The position numbers and the translations under genes are program-made. This document shows positions 17,579 through 27,247 of a stretch of 64,000 nt of DNA, piece by piece. The DNA is from Frankia sp. RB7 (lineage in GTDB: Bacteria; Pseudomonadota; Alphaproteobacteria; Rhizobiales; Xanthobacteraceae), in NCBI GenBank assembly GCA_030403585.1, contig JAUEPE010000012.1, positions 62,001 through 126,000 of the forward strand, read 5' to 3'. Every line of letters begins with the position of its first letter. Position 1 is the stretch's first letter. The notes under the pieces are model-generated. The model made no database searches. It saw only the letters and a list, made by a program, of their open reading frames with translations, and was not told the origin of the DNA.

Positions 17579-19441
17579 TCAGGTCGGGTGACGTTGCGCC
17601 CCGGCGAGCCAATCCGTCAGGGCTTCGCGCACGCGGCCGATGACGCCGCCGTACTCTCTGCTCTCGGATTGCCGGAACAGTCGCACGGTCGGATACCAGG
17701 GATTGTCGTCGCGGCCGAGCAGCCACCGATAGTCCGGAATGTGCGGAAGCAGAATCCAGGTCGGCTTGCCCAGCGCTGCCGCGAGATGGGCCACGCTGGT
17801 GTCGACGCTGATGACGAGATCCAGACATGAGATCAACGCCGCGGTCTCGCTGAAATCGGTGAGATCGGCCGCCACGTCGCGGATGTCGGTTCTTTCGAGC
17901 AAGGCCGTGCGATCGGCGGCGCGGACGTCCTTCTGCAAGCTGACGAAGCTCGCGTCGGCGTCGAGCATGTCCGCAATCATGCGAAACGGAATCGAGCGGT
18001 TGTGATCGTTCAGATGCTGGGGATTGCCAGACCAGACCAGGCCGATCCGCAACCGATCGCGCGGCCCAAGCCGGTCGTCCCACACGCGCACGCGTTCCGC
18101 GGCGACCGCAGGCAAATAGGATGGCGCAGCTGGAATCGTCTCCAGCCGGGTGCCGAACAGCAACGGCAGACTGCCGAGCGGACAATGGACATCGTACGGC
18201 GGGATCTGCGCCCCCGACGATCCCGGCAGGCACTGCGCGACGCCCTCAATTCCCGCAAAGAGCGGACACAGCGCGTCCTGCACGACCAGAACCACGCGCG
18301 CGCCCTTTGCCGCAAGCATCGGGACGTAGCGCACGAAATGGATGGCATCGCCGAGGCCTTCGTCGGCGCAGACGAGGATGGTCTTGCCGGCAACGCCGTC
18401 GATCCCGGCGAGCCTTGGACCGGTCAACGGCGGATAGCCCTTCACGACGGACGGAATATCCCACCGCGCTTCCCGTCCCTTCCAGCCGCGCGCAAAGTCG
18501 CCGGTGAGCATGTGAAGCAGCGCAAGATTCCAGGCCGCCTGCGCCTGTTTCGGACCGAGGGTCGCGGCCCGCTTGTAGGCAGACATCGCCTCGTCCAGAC
18601 GCCCGAGATCGGCGAGCGCAAGCGCGCGGTTGAACACCGTGTTTCCTGCATCGGGCCGGAGCTTCAGCGACCGGTCGTACCAGGACAGAGCTTCATCCAG
18701 GCGTCCCTGCGCCTGAAGAAAGCCGCCGAGATTGGCAAGCGTCTCGGCATTTCTGGGATCAAGCCCGGCTCCACGCTTGCCGTCCGCGATCGCCTCCTCG
18801 CTCCGCCCAAGCTGATTGAACACGAGCGCGCGCATATGCAGGGTCGGTGCGTGATCGGGTTGCAGATCCGCACTCTGGCTGAGGCAGGCGAGCGCCTCCT
18901 CGAATTTCCCCTCGCCGTAGAGAATGTGCCCCGTCTTGTAGGACGCATCGGCATTGCGCGGATCGAGCTTCAAGGTTTGTGCGAAGCACAACAAGGCTTC
19001 ACGCAGCCGCCGCACCTGGATCAGGGCATCCCCCATCTGCCGCCAGAGCTCGGCGTCGTCAGGCTTGAGCTGCACGGCCTTGTCGAACGCCCTGAGCGCA
19101 TCGTCGAAGCGGCCAAGACCGAGCAAGGATCGGCCGAGCGTCACCAGATAGGCGGGCTGCGGGCTGTTCCGGATCGCGCGCGAGGCCCACTCCATCGCGT
19201 GGTCGAACTGGCCGCCGGCGACGCCGATGACCGCCATGAGATGCAGGGTCTCGGCATTGTCGCCGTCCAGCTTGAACGCCTGCTTGATGCGGGATTGCGC
19301 CTCCAGCAGCCGTCCGTTGCCGATCTGCTCGCGGGCGCGCGCGTGAAGCTCCGCGATCTTGCGATGGGCTGCGTCGGCCGGATCCGAATCTTGCCCGCGA
19401 TGGTCCGGTCCGACGGTCTGGCGATCGAGATCGGCCATCAA
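17579..19441 (-). CDS. TPR protein with glycosyltransferase-9-like C-terminal domain
   Basis: Encodes 620 residues from MMADLDRQT. Residues about 30-310 form a string of tetratricopeptide repeats (for example GRFDDALRAFDKAVQLKPDDAELW). The second half resembles ADP-heptose/GT-B glycosyltransferases: KTILVCADEGLGDAIHFVRY, RIGLVWSGNPQHLNDHNRS, and SVDTSVAHLAAALGKPTW. Proteins with this layout are common in Bradyrhizobium, and a role in glycan or protein O-glycosylation is plausible but unproven. The start is 159 bp from the divergent beta-lactamase-like gene. Confidence 0.85.
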   Translation of the reverse strand: MMADLDRQTVGPDHRGQDSDPADAAHRKIAELHARAREQIGNGRLLEAQSRIKQAFKLDGDNAETLHLMAVIGVAGGQFDHAMEWASRAIRNSPQPAYLVTLGRSLLGLGRFDDALRAFDKAVQLKPDDAELWRQMGDALIQVRRLREALLCFAQTLKLDPRNADASYKTGHILYGEGKFEEALACLSQSADLQPDHAPTLHMRALVFNQLGRSEEAIADGKRGAGLDPRNAETLANLGGFLQAQGRLDEALSWYDRSLKLRPDAGNTVFNRALALADLGRLDEAMSAYKRAATLGPKQAQAAWNLALLHMLTGDFARGWKGREARWDIPSVVKGYPPLTGPRLAGIDGVAGKTILVCADEGLGDAIHFVRYVPMLAAKGARVVLVVQDALCPLFAGIEGVAQCLPGSSGAQIPPYDVHCPLGSLPLLFGTRLETIPAAPSYLPAVAAERVRVWDDRLGPRDRLRIGLVWSGNPQHLNDHNRSIPFRMIADMLDADASFVSLQKDVRAADRTALLERTDIRDVAADLTDFSETAALISCLDLVISVDTSVAHLAAALGKPTWILLPHIPDYRWLLGRDDNPWYPTVRLFRQSESREYGGVIGRVREALTDWLAGAQRHPT

Positions 19442-19600
19442 GACTCCCCAGGGAATAGCTGGATGGAATCCCTAGGTGATTCGTCAGTCACAGTAACGGG
19501 ATGCGATACCGGTGCGGACCGCTTGACGCTAAAAGCGCTCATCTGTAGCGTTACAACTGGTAGCATTAAGCCTGCCTTCAAGTCGAGGTCACGAGAAACC

Positions 19601-21274
19601 ATGAAGGCCCGGGTTTGGTTTGTTTTGGCGGTCGTGTTCGGCACGTCGCCCGCATTCGCCATCAGCGATGGCGATCTGAAGGCCGCGCTGTCGCAGCGCT
19701 TCACCGGCGATCGCACCGGCGCCTGCGTTGCGGCCGGCGTGATCGACCACGGGACCATGGCGACAGCTTATGTCTGCGCCGATCCCAAATCCGCGCGCCC
19801 CTATGACGACCACACGGCGTTCGAAATCGGCTCCGTCACCAAGACCATGACCGCGGCCCTGCTCGCCGAGCTGATCGCAACGCATGACATCGCGCTCGAC
19901 GATCCCATCGCGAAACTTTTGCCGCCGGACACAAGCGTGCCGTCATTCAACGGCCACGAGATCACCGTCGGCGAAATCGTGACGCATACGTCGGGCTTGC
20001 CTGCGAACCTCCCCGACTATCACCCGCCGGACCCCAGCAATCCCTATGCCGGCGCAACCGAGCGCGACCTGCTCGATACGCTGGCCGCGATCAAGCTGAC
20101 GCGGGAGCCGGGCTCGAAATGGGAATATTCGAATCCCGCGATGATCGTCCTGTCATACGCGCTCGCCAAGCGCGCGGGCAAGGATTACGAGACGCTGCTT
20201 CGCGAACGCCTGCTCGGTCCGCTCGGCATGAACGAGACCTATGTGGCCACGCGGCCGCCGCAGGTGCATCTGGCGCAAGGCCATTATCCAAACGGCGAGG
20301 CCGCGCCACCCTGGGATTTTCATCCCGACATGGCTGGCGTCGGAGGGGTGCGCGCGACGCTGGCGGACATGTTGCGCTACATGGAAGGCGAACTCGGCAC
20401 CCGCGACAGCGCGATCACGCCGTCGCTCGCACTAACCCAGCAAGAGGTTGCGGATGTCGACAAGCACCGCATGGGCATGAACTGGATTCTGTCCGTCGTG
20501 AACGGACACACGATTGCTCTCCATGAAGGCGCGACCGGCGGCTACTCGTCCTTCGCAGGGTTCGATCGTGACGCGAAGCGCGCCGTGATCCTGCTGAGCG
20601 ACACGTCCCTGGTCACGCTCGGCGGCCTCGGACAATTTGGATTTCATCTGCTGGACACCTCACGGTCCGGCGGTGAACCGCACATCGCGATGGACGCCGA
20701 TGCCAAGCTGATCGACGCGCTGGTGGGCAAGTATCGCCTGCGGGGCGGCCTCGGCATCGAATTGCGGCACAAGGACAGCGGCCTGACCATCCAGGCCGAC
20801 GGTCAGAGCGAGTTCGAGATGGGCTACGACAACGCCGGCGATTTCTATCCGCACAAGTTTGACGCCGTGTTGCGGCCGAAGCGCAAGGCGGACGGAACCT
20901 ACGCATTCACCTGGTTTCAGAGCGGGGGCGCAGTCGAGGCCAGGCGCATTGATCCGGTCCCGGCGACGGCGAACAAGTGGATGCCGACTGACGCGCAACT
21001 CCCGGACTATGCCGGACTCTATCCGCTGACGCAGAAGTTCGGGCTGCGCATTTTCGTCGCGGACGGACGGCTCAATGTGCAGGGGACCAACCAGCAGCCG
21101 CTCAAGCTCGCGCCGGTCGAACAGGATATCTTCGTTGCGGAGCAGGTCGGCGCGGAGATCGATTTTGCGCGCGATGCGGGGGGCAAGATCGTGGCATTGA
21201 CGCTCAGACAGCACGGACAGGTCCTGAAGGGCGAGCGCCAGCAGGATATGACGACCGAACCGGCCAATCGCTAA
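19601..21274 (+). CDS. Secreted serine hydrolase, class C beta-lactamase-like
   Basis: Encodes 557 residues from the ATG at 19601 (MKARVWFVLAVVFGTSPAFA, a signal peptide). The open frame upstream of this to 18002 overlaps the TPR gene and is not part of the protein. The penicillin-binding fold shows S78-V-T-K81 (SVTK), a YSN tyrosine motif (KWEYSNPAM) and HEGATGGYSS as the third motif. The C-terminal 200 residues form an extra beta domain as in the Pbp-E/DUF3471 group. Periplasmic; it could be an esterase, D-aminopeptidase or peptidoglycan-acting enzyme. A strong hairpin follows the stop. Confidence 0.9.
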   Translation: MKARVWFVLAVVFGTSPAFAISDGDLKAALSQRFTGDRTGACVAAGVIDHGTMATAYVCADPKSARPYDDHTAFEIGSVTKTMTAALLAELIATHDIALDDPIAKLLPPDTSVPSFNGHEITVGEIVTHTSGLPANLPDYHPPDPSNPYAGATERDLLDTLAAIKLTREPGSKWEYSNPAMIVLSYALAKRAGKDYETLLRERLLGPLGMNETYVATRPPQVHLAQGHYPNGEAAPPWDFHPDMAGVGGVRATLADMLRYMEGELGTRDSAITPSLALTQQEVADVDKHRMGMNWILSVVNGHTIALHEGATGGYSSFAGFDRDAKRAVILLSDTSLVTLGGLGQFGFHLLDTSRSGGEPHIAMDADAKLIDALVGKYRLRGGLGIELRHKDSGLTIQADGQSEFEMGYDNAGDFYPHKFDAVLRPKRKADGTYAFTWFQSGGAVEARRIDPVPATANKWMPTDAQLPDYAGLYPLTQKFGLRIFVADGRLNVQGTNQQPLKLAPVEQDIFVAEQVGAEIDFARDAGGKIVALTLRQHGQVLKGERQQDMTTEPANR

Positions 21275-21288
21275 GCCGTAACGATCCA

Positions 21289-21318
21289 AGGGGACGCAGC
21301 GAAGCTGCTGCGTCCCCT
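21289..21318. terminator. Bidirectional terminator hairpin
   Basis: AGGGGACGCAGC, loop GAAGCT, GCTGCGTCCCCT: a perfect 12-bp stem lying 15 bp after the serine hydrolase stop and 17 bp after the stop of the convergent substrate-binding protein gene. Confidence 0.75.
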
Positions 21319-21335
21319 GATTTACCGACCTGTCG

Positions 21336-22550
21336 TCAGCGCGATGCCGTGCTGAGGTTCTCGCCGAAGAACTTCCAGGTCTTGCCGTCGAACTTCGCCA
21401 GCTTGAACGTGTCGTAAGTGGAATAGTCCGTTGGCGACACCGAGACCGTGATTCCGGGAAGGAGTAACGGCAGCGAGACCTTGCTGATGTTCGTGGCCTG
21501 CTTCAGCACGTTTTCGCGCGTCAGCACGTCGCCGCAGTTCTTGAGGATGATGGCGGTGAATTGCGCGGACATGTAACCGATCTGGTTGCTGCCATCGATC
21601 GGATTTCCTTCCGGATACCACTGCTTCATGAACGCCAGATAGTCCTGCACGCCCTGATCGGCGTCCCATGCGGGATCGCCGACGACCTTGGTCGCGAGCG
21701 CCGTGATCAGGCCGGTGGACGCCTCCAGCCCGGCCGGCTCGAGCACGCCACCGATCGAGCTTGCGACCGACACGATGAAATGTGCCGGCTTCCAGCCAAG
21801 ATCGGTCACCTTGCGGATCGCCTGCGCGCCGAACTTCGGCGTCGTGATCGTCATCAGGACATCGGCACCCGCGCTCTTCAGGTTGACGATCTGGGAATCG
21901 ATCGTGGGATCGGTCACCTCGTAGCTGAGCTCCTTCACGATGAGATCGGCCTTCTCGCCGAGCCCTTCCTTGAACCCTCTCAGGTAGTCCTTGCCGAAAT
22001 CGTCGTTCTGATAGATCACGCCGATCTTGGCGTTTGGAAATTCCTTGAGGATGTACTTTCCGTAGATCTTGGCTTCCTGCGCATAGGGCGGATAGAAAGG
22101 CGTGGTCCAGGGAAAGTTCTTCGCATCGTTCCACTTCGAAGCGCCGGTGGAAATCAGGATGTGCGGAATCCTCTTGCCGTTCAGGTATTTCTGAATGGAG
22201 GAGTTGGTCGGCGTGCCCAGCGACCCGATGTCGGCAAGGATCTCATCCTGCTCCACGAGCTTGCGCGTCTGCTCCACCGTCTTCGGCGGGCTGTAGCCAT
22301 CGTCCATGCTGAGGAACGTGATCTTGCGCCCGTTGATGCCGCCCTGGCTGTTGATCATCTTCCAATAGGCGGCTTCAGCCCTGCCCTGCGTGCCGTAAGC
22401 AGACGCAGGGCCGCTATACGGCATCGTCTGTCCGATCTTGATTTCGGTATCGCTGGCGCCGGGATCGTATTGCTTGTCGGCGGCCCAGGAGGCCGCGGTC
22501 GAAAGAATGCCGAAGGTGGCGATAGCCGCCACCGCGATGCAACAACGCAT
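21336..22550 (-). CDS. ABC transporter substrate-binding protein (branched-chain amino acid type)
   Basis: Encodes 404 residues from the ATG at 22550; GGGAGAAACTC lies just upstream and a signal peptide follows (CCIAVAAIATFGILSTAASWA). The Peripla_BP_6 fold is clear: IKIGQTMPYSGPASAYGTQGR, INSQGGINGRKITF, YQNDDFGKDYLRGF. This group binds amino acids, amides or aromatic compounds in the periplasm for LivHMGF-type importers. No permease or ATPase gene is nearby, so it is an orphan binding protein here. A further in-frame extension to 22841 is not coding. Confidence 0.92.
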   Translation of the reverse strand: MRCCIAVAAIATFGILSTAASWAADKQYDPGASDTEIKIGQTMPYSGPASAYGTQGRAEAAYWKMINSQGGINGRKITFLSMDDGYSPPKTVEQTRKLVEQDEILADIGSLGTPTNSSIQKYLNGKRIPHILISTGASKWNDAKNFPWTTPFYPPYAQEAKIYGKYILKEFPNAKIGVIYQNDDFGKDYLRGFKEGLGEKADLIVKELSYEVTDPTIDSQIVNLKSAGADVLMTITTPKFGAQAIRKVTDLGWKPAHFIVSVASSIGGVLEPAGLEASTGLITALATKVVGDPAWDADQGVQDYLAFMKQWYPEGNPIDGSNQIGYMSAQFTAIILKNCGDVLTRENVLKQATNISKVSLPLLLPGITVSVSPTDYSTYDTFKLAKFDGKTWKFFGENLSTASR

Positions 22551-22816
22551 TGAGTTTCTCCCTGCAGCGTCGCTGTTTGCCGCGACGTCTACGGGGATAA
22601 TGGTCCTGGCTGTTGGGATTGTCGACTCCCAGTGTCGGCCCACCTCCTCGCGAAACGGCCCATCGCGCCTCAATATTTGCATATCCCGAATTTCGAAAAG
22701 TCGTGTGTTCTCGCAAATATGGAGGCACCTTCGAAAGAACAGGGCTTCGTTGCAAGCGATGATGGTGTCGACGTCGTTGCGCGTCTGGCTTCCTGAAATC
22801 CGAGAAGGTTCTTCCG

Positions 22817-23095
22817 ATGGCTCTCCTATCAAAGACGACAATGGCCGCGGCCGTGTTCGCAGTCATTTCAAGTCAGGCGCTTTCGCAAGCCTGCTGGGAC
22901 TTCAAGTCGGACATGGCCTACATGTATCGTGGGCCAGGGAATATGACCACCGGCGCAATTGGAGAGGGTCATCGCAGCGCGTTCATGAAGTATGCGGCAA
23001 AGGTGCCGAAGAACACCGTGTTCTTCATGAAGGATGGCGAACTCTATACGGCATCGGGAATGCCGGATTCGTTGAACGATCTTCATATGGAATGA
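22817..23095 (+). CDS. Small secreted protein, unknown
   Basis: Encodes 92 residues. A signal peptide is likely (MALLSKTTMAAAVFAVISSQALSQ ends near residue 24), leaving a mature protein of about 67 residues with one cysteine. GAGAAGG precedes the ATG by 8 nt. I do not recognise a family. It is divergent from the substrate-binding protein and convergent with the cyclic-di-GMP gene, so it has its own promoter if real. Confidence 0.55.
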   Translation: MALLSKTTMAAAVFAVISSQALSQACWDFKSDMAYMYRGPGNMTTGAIGEGHRSAFMKYAAKVPKNTVFFMKDGELYTASGMPDSLNDLHME

Positions 23096-23120
23096 GCTGA
23101 ACGCAAGAGCGCTCAGAAGC

Positions 23121-25724
23121 CTACGCCGACCGCTTCACCGCGGGCACTTCCGCCGGCTTGACGTCGAGCCGGCCCAGCATCGCCCTTGCCTGCTCGGCGC
23201 AGTGCTCGATCAGCCAGCGCTCGAAAGCGACCGGCGCGAGCGCGGGGGCATAGAGGAAGCCCTGCACGACGTCGCAGCCGAGCTCGGCCAGCATCTTGCG
23301 CTGGCCCTCGGTCTCGACGCCTTCGGCGACGACGGTTAGGCCGAGGCCCTGGCCGACGCGCACCACGGCGGTGGCGATGGCGAGTGCGCCGGCGTTTTTC
23401 TCGATGTCGCGCATGAAGCTGCGGTCGATCTTGAGCTCGCGGATCGGCAGATGCGCGAGGCGGCTGAGGCTCGAATAGCCGGTGCCGAAATCATCCACGG
23501 ACAGGCCGATGCCGAGCGCGCGGATCGCGTGCATCGTCTCCAGCGCGGCGGCGCCGTCCTGCATGAAGGTGCCTTCGGTGATCTCCAGCATCAGCGCATC
23601 CGGCGGCAGCTGATACTCGGCGAGGACGTCCGCGAGCCGCGCGGCCAGCGTGACGTTGCGGAAATTGATCGGCGATAAATTGACCGAGACGCTGGGGATG
23701 TTGAGCCCGGCGCGGCGCCAGCTCGCCATCTGCCGGCAGGCCTCGCGCACCGACCACAGCCCGATCTGCTCGATCAGGCCGCATTCCTCGGCGAGCGGAA
23801 TGAACTTTGCCGGCGAGACATCGCCGAGCGCGGCATCGTGCCAGCGCGCCAGCGCCTCGACGCCGTGGATGGCGCCGTCGCCGCTGCGGATCTGCGGTTG
23901 ATAGCTGAGCGTCAGCGCACCCTCGGCAATGGCGCGGCGGAGCGCTGCGATCATCGCGAGCCGCTGCTCAGTCAATCCGTTCATCTCGGCACTGAACATG
24001 CGATGGGTCGAGCGGCCCGCCTGCTTGGCCATGTACATGGCGGCGTCGGCCTGCTGCATCAGCGTGTCGATGTCGGTGGCATGGTCGGGATAGAGGCTGA
24101 TGCCGATGCTGGCCGACATCGGCATCAGCTTCGAGCCGAGCCGCAGCGGCGCGGCGAGCGCTTGGGTGACGTCGGCCGCGACGCGCCTGGCGCTCTCGGC
24201 ATTGCGATTCGGCAGCAGGATGACGAATTCGTCGCCGCCGAGCCGGCCCAGCATGTCTTCGGGCCCGATCTGCTCGCGCAAACGCTGCGCGAGCTGAATC
24301 AGCAGCTCGTCGCCGGCGGCGTGGCCGAGCGTGTCGTTGACGTCCTTGAAATGGTCGACGTCGAGGAAGGCGAGCGCGACGTGGCTGCCGTTTGGACAGG
24401 CGGCGATCGCGGTGGTGATCAGGTGCCGCAATTGCGCGCGGTTGGGCAGGCCGGTGAGGATGTCGTGATAGGCGAGCCGCGCGATCTCGGCACGGGCTTC
24501 CTTGCGCTCGATCGCGAACGCGCCGAGGTTGACGCAGGCATCGACGATGCGCCGGTGCCAATTGCTTGGCGCACGCGGCTCCCGGAAGTAGAACGCGAAG
24601 GTGGCGATGACGCGGCCGTCCTTGGCCTTGATCGGCGTCGACCAGCAGGCGCGCAGACCTATGTCGAGCGGCATGGTCTTGTAGGGCTGCCAGCGCGGAT
24701 CGGTGTCGAGATCCTGAGCCAGCACCGGCTCGCCGTAAAAGGCGGCGGTGCCGCAAGAGCCGACATTGGGGCCGATCGCGATGCCGTCCAGCGCGCGGGA
24801 ATAGTCCTCGGGCAGGCTCGGACCACCGAGTGGATGAATCAGGCCGGCGGAATCGACATGGAGCAGCGAGCAGACGACGTCGGGCGCGATCTGCTCGACA
24901 CGACGGCACAGCCGATCGGCGATCTCGGTGATCGGCACCTCGTCGGCCAGCGCGCTCATGATGAGCTGCTGGAGCGAGCGCAGCTGCCGGGATTCGGTGA
25001 TGTCCTCGAGCAACGCGAAGATGTGTCTGACGCGGCCCTTCTGGTCGCGGAAGGCGTCGACCCGGGCGCAAACCCAGATCTCCTCGCCGTCCTTGGTGTA
25101 GACCAGCGTCTCTGCCTCGCCGCGCCGGCCGCCGTCGAGCAGACGCTTGACCAGCTTCGCAATGGCAGTGCGATTGGTATGGCAGCCGGCGATGAGCTCG
25201 CCTGCGCGACGTCCCTCGGCCTCCGCGCTGGTGTAGCCGAACAGCGTCGTGAAAGACGAATTGACGTAGCGGATGTTCTGCTCGACATCGGTGATGATCA
25301 CCACGCGATTGGTCTGGTCGGAGACCGCGTTGAGCAGTCCGATCCTGACGCGACGCTCGGCATCGGCCGTGACGTCGCGCGCGAACACGATGTGATGGGT
25401 TGTGCCCTCGACCGTCGCCGACGACAGCGCGATCGTCGCCTTGATCCGGCTGCCGTCGCGTCGCACCAGGCTGATCTCATCGCGAAAATCCGCGACCGGA
25501 TCGGCCTGAAGGCATCTCAGCGAGAGGATTTCGGCATCGCGGCCGAGCACGTCAGCGCGCTCAAGCTTCCAGACCCGCTCCGCACCGGCGTTGAAATGCG
25601 TGATGCGATGCGCACCATCGACAATGACGATGCCATCGTCGGCGCATTCGAGCGCCGCGCGCAGCACGTCGGGCATTTCGGTCACTGGGCAGTCGGAGGC
25701 GGACATCGTCGGGCTCGGCAGCAT
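23121..25724 (-). CDS. PAS-PAS-GAF-GGDEF-EAL cyclic-di-GMP protein
   Basis: Encodes 867 residues without membrane segments. Domains in order: PAS (about 20-125), PAS (130-250), GAF (255-415), GGDEF (GGDEF at 496-500) and EAL (EALARW at 623). The order resembles E. coli DosP. The RxxD inhibitory site five residues before GGDEF reads GPED, so product inhibition is probably absent, although the cyclase active site is intact. In the EAL part, DDFGTGYSSLSRL and KIDRSFM are intact, so phosphodiesterase activity is likely. PAS domain 1 or 2 could bind haem or flavin; this cannot be seen directly. The alternative start is 25706. Confidence 0.92.
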   Translation of the reverse strand: MLPSPTMSASDCPVTEMPDVLRAALECADDGIVIVDGAHRITHFNAGAERVWKLERADVLGRDAEILSLRCLQADPVADFRDEISLVRRDGSRIKATIALSSATVEGTTHHIVFARDVTADAERRVRIGLLNAVSDQTNRVVIITDVEQNIRYVNSSFTTLFGYTSAEAEGRRAGELIAGCHTNRTAIAKLVKRLLDGGRRGEAETLVYTKDGEEIWVCARVDAFRDQKGRVRHIFALLEDITESRQLRSLQQLIMSALADEVPITEIADRLCRRVEQIAPDVVCSLLHVDSAGLIHPLGGPSLPEDYSRALDGIAIGPNVGSCGTAAFYGEPVLAQDLDTDPRWQPYKTMPLDIGLRACWSTPIKAKDGRVIATFAFYFREPRAPSNWHRRIVDACVNLGAFAIERKEARAEIARLAYHDILTGLPNRAQLRHLITTAIAACPNGSHVALAFLDVDHFKDVNDTLGHAAGDELLIQLAQRLREQIGPEDMLGRLGGDEFVILLPNRNAESARRVAADVTQALAAPLRLGSKLMPMSASIGISLYPDHATDIDTLMQQADAAMYMAKQAGRSTHRMFSAEMNGLTEQRLAMIAALRRAIAEGALTLSYQPQIRSGDGAIHGVEALARWHDAALGDVSPAKFIPLAEECGLIEQIGLWSVREACRQMASWRRAGLNIPSVSVNLSPINFRNVTLAARLADVLAEYQLPPDALMLEITEGTFMQDGAAALETMHAIRALGIGLSVDDFGTGYSSLSRLAHLPIRELKIDRSFMRDIEKNAGALAIATAVVRVGQGLGLTVVAEGVETEGQRKMLAELGCDVVQGFLYAPALAPVAFERWLIEHCAEQARAMLGRLDVKPAEVPAVKRSA

Positions 25725-25863
25725 CAGGAGAATGCGGCAATCGGTCCCAAGCTAACGCTCCGATGGTGTCCAAGACGTTTTTGCAACCGGGCTGCTCTCA
25801 GCCAAGCCGCGACATGCTTAACGTTCCGCGAAAGCGGCGATGGTAATACAGTGCAGCCGGAAC

Positions 25864-27156
25864 CTACTTTGCACCGTGAAGCTTGTGCAGCCGGCCGGCC
25901 ACGGCCCGCACCTTGCCCGGCGAGGCCTGCCAGACCGACAGCGCCGACAGACCGCTGACGACGATGGCGATGGCAAAGGCGAGCGTGTAGTCGCCGAGGC
26001 GATCGTAGAGCAGGCCCGTCACCCACGGGCCGGCCGCGCCACCCGCCAGTGCCGCGAGCATGATCATGCCGAAAATGCTGCCCTGGTGCCGCCCCCCGAA
26101 AATCTCGAATACCACCGCGCCCATGATCGAAGTGAGACCGTAACCGAGCGCGCCTTGCGCGAACACCATCAGCCAGACCAGCCAGAACGAGGGTTGGAAC
26201 TTCAGCGCCATCAGCGCCGCGAAGCAGATCGCAAAGCCGGCGCAGCTGATCGCCCACACCCATTCCCGCCCGATCCGGTCGGAGATATGGCCGAGGAAAA
26301 TCTGGCCGGGAATGCCGAGCAGGCTGACGGCGCCGAGCGCCCAGACCGCGACGCTTGGGCTGAAGCCGATATCGAGCAGGAATTTGGTCTGGTGCACCTG
26401 CACCGCGTACCAGATGTACAAGCCGCAGAAATAGCCGAGCGCAATCCACCAGAAACGCGCGGTCGCAACCGCACGCCGCAGCGTCCAGTCGGTGGCGGCC
26501 CAGACGGGATCGACGATGTTGGAGACCGGCTTTGCGCTGCCCGCGGCCGGCGCGGCGTCGCCGTCGGGCTGAAGGTCGATGTCTTCCGGCCGCTTGTGCA
26601 GGAACAGATTGATCGGCGCCAGCACGATCAGGATTATCAGGCCCATCGCGGTGCAGGCGGTGCGCCAGCCGGTCTGCTCGATCATGTGCTGCACCCATGG
26701 CAGCAGCGTCACCGAACCGATGCCGACGCCGGCAAAGGCAATGCCGATGGCAAAGCCGCGCTTGCGGATGAACCAGTTCGGCAGGAACAGCGACTGGCCG
26801 GAATAGCCGAGACATACCGAGCCGGCGCCGACCATGACGCCGATCGTCAGATAGAGATGCCAGGGCTGGCTGGTGAGCGGCGCGAGCAGCAGCCCGCCGG
26901 CCATCAGCAACACGCCGAGCTCCATCACCGCGCGCGGTCCCGCACGATCCATCAGCCGTCCGATCAGTGGGCTGGCAACAGCGGACGCAACGAACCCGAA
27001 GGAGAAGGCACCAGCGGTGACGCCGCGCTCCCAGCCGAATTCGGAGAGAATGGGCGGATAGAACAATGAGAAGGCGGTGCGCGCGTTGACCCCGATGGCC
27101 ATGGTGACGAACGTCACCGCGACCACGACCCAGCCGTAGAAGAACGGAAGCCGCAT
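25864..27156 (-). CDS. MFS transporter, oxalate:formate / monocarboxylate type
   Basis: Encodes 430 residues with 12 expected membrane segments. The N-terminus FFYGWVVVAVTFVTMAIG and the loop GRLMDRAGPRAVM fit the oxalate:formate antiporter or monocarboxylate subgroup of the major facilitator superfamily. A second GHISDRIGREWVW loop marks the C-terminal half. The central loop (RPEDIDLQPDGDAAPAAG) is long and acidic. It lies between two cyclic-di-GMP genes on the same strand, but with gaps of about 90-140 bp it need not share their transcript. Substrate unknown. Confidence 0.85.
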   Translation of the reverse strand: MRLPFFYGWVVVAVTFVTMAIGVNARTAFSLFYPPILSEFGWERGVTAGAFSFGFVASAVASPLIGRLMDRAGPRAVMELGVLLMAGGLLLAPLTSQPWHLYLTIGVMVGAGSVCLGYSGQSLFLPNWFIRKRGFAIGIAFAGVGIGSVTLLPWVQHMIEQTGWRTACTAMGLIILIVLAPINLFLHKRPEDIDLQPDGDAAPAAGSAKPVSNIVDPVWAATDWTLRRAVATARFWWIALGYFCGLYIWYAVQVHQTKFLLDIGFSPSVAVWALGAVSLLGIPGQIFLGHISDRIGREWVWAISCAGFAICFAALMALKFQPSFWLVWLMVFAQGALGYGLTSIMGAVVFEIFGGRHQGSIFGMIMLAALAGGAAGPWVTGLLYDRLGDYTLAFAIAIVVSGLSALSVWQASPGKVRAVAGRLHKLHGAK

Positions 27157-27247
27157 TTTTGCTTATTTCATCCCTGGACGATCCTTCGGACCATCTGGGA
27201 ATGCCTGGGTCAAGCGATTTTCGCGAATGCCTCTTGGGCGGCAGGGG

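Noticed and set aside
19442..19600. Inverted pair GTAACG/CGTTAC as an operator
   Set aside because: The two short arms are about 50 bp apart with no other symmetry, likely by chance.
21336..22550. Branched-chain amino acid ABC operon
   Set aside because: Only the binding protein is present; no LivHMGF genes adjoin it.
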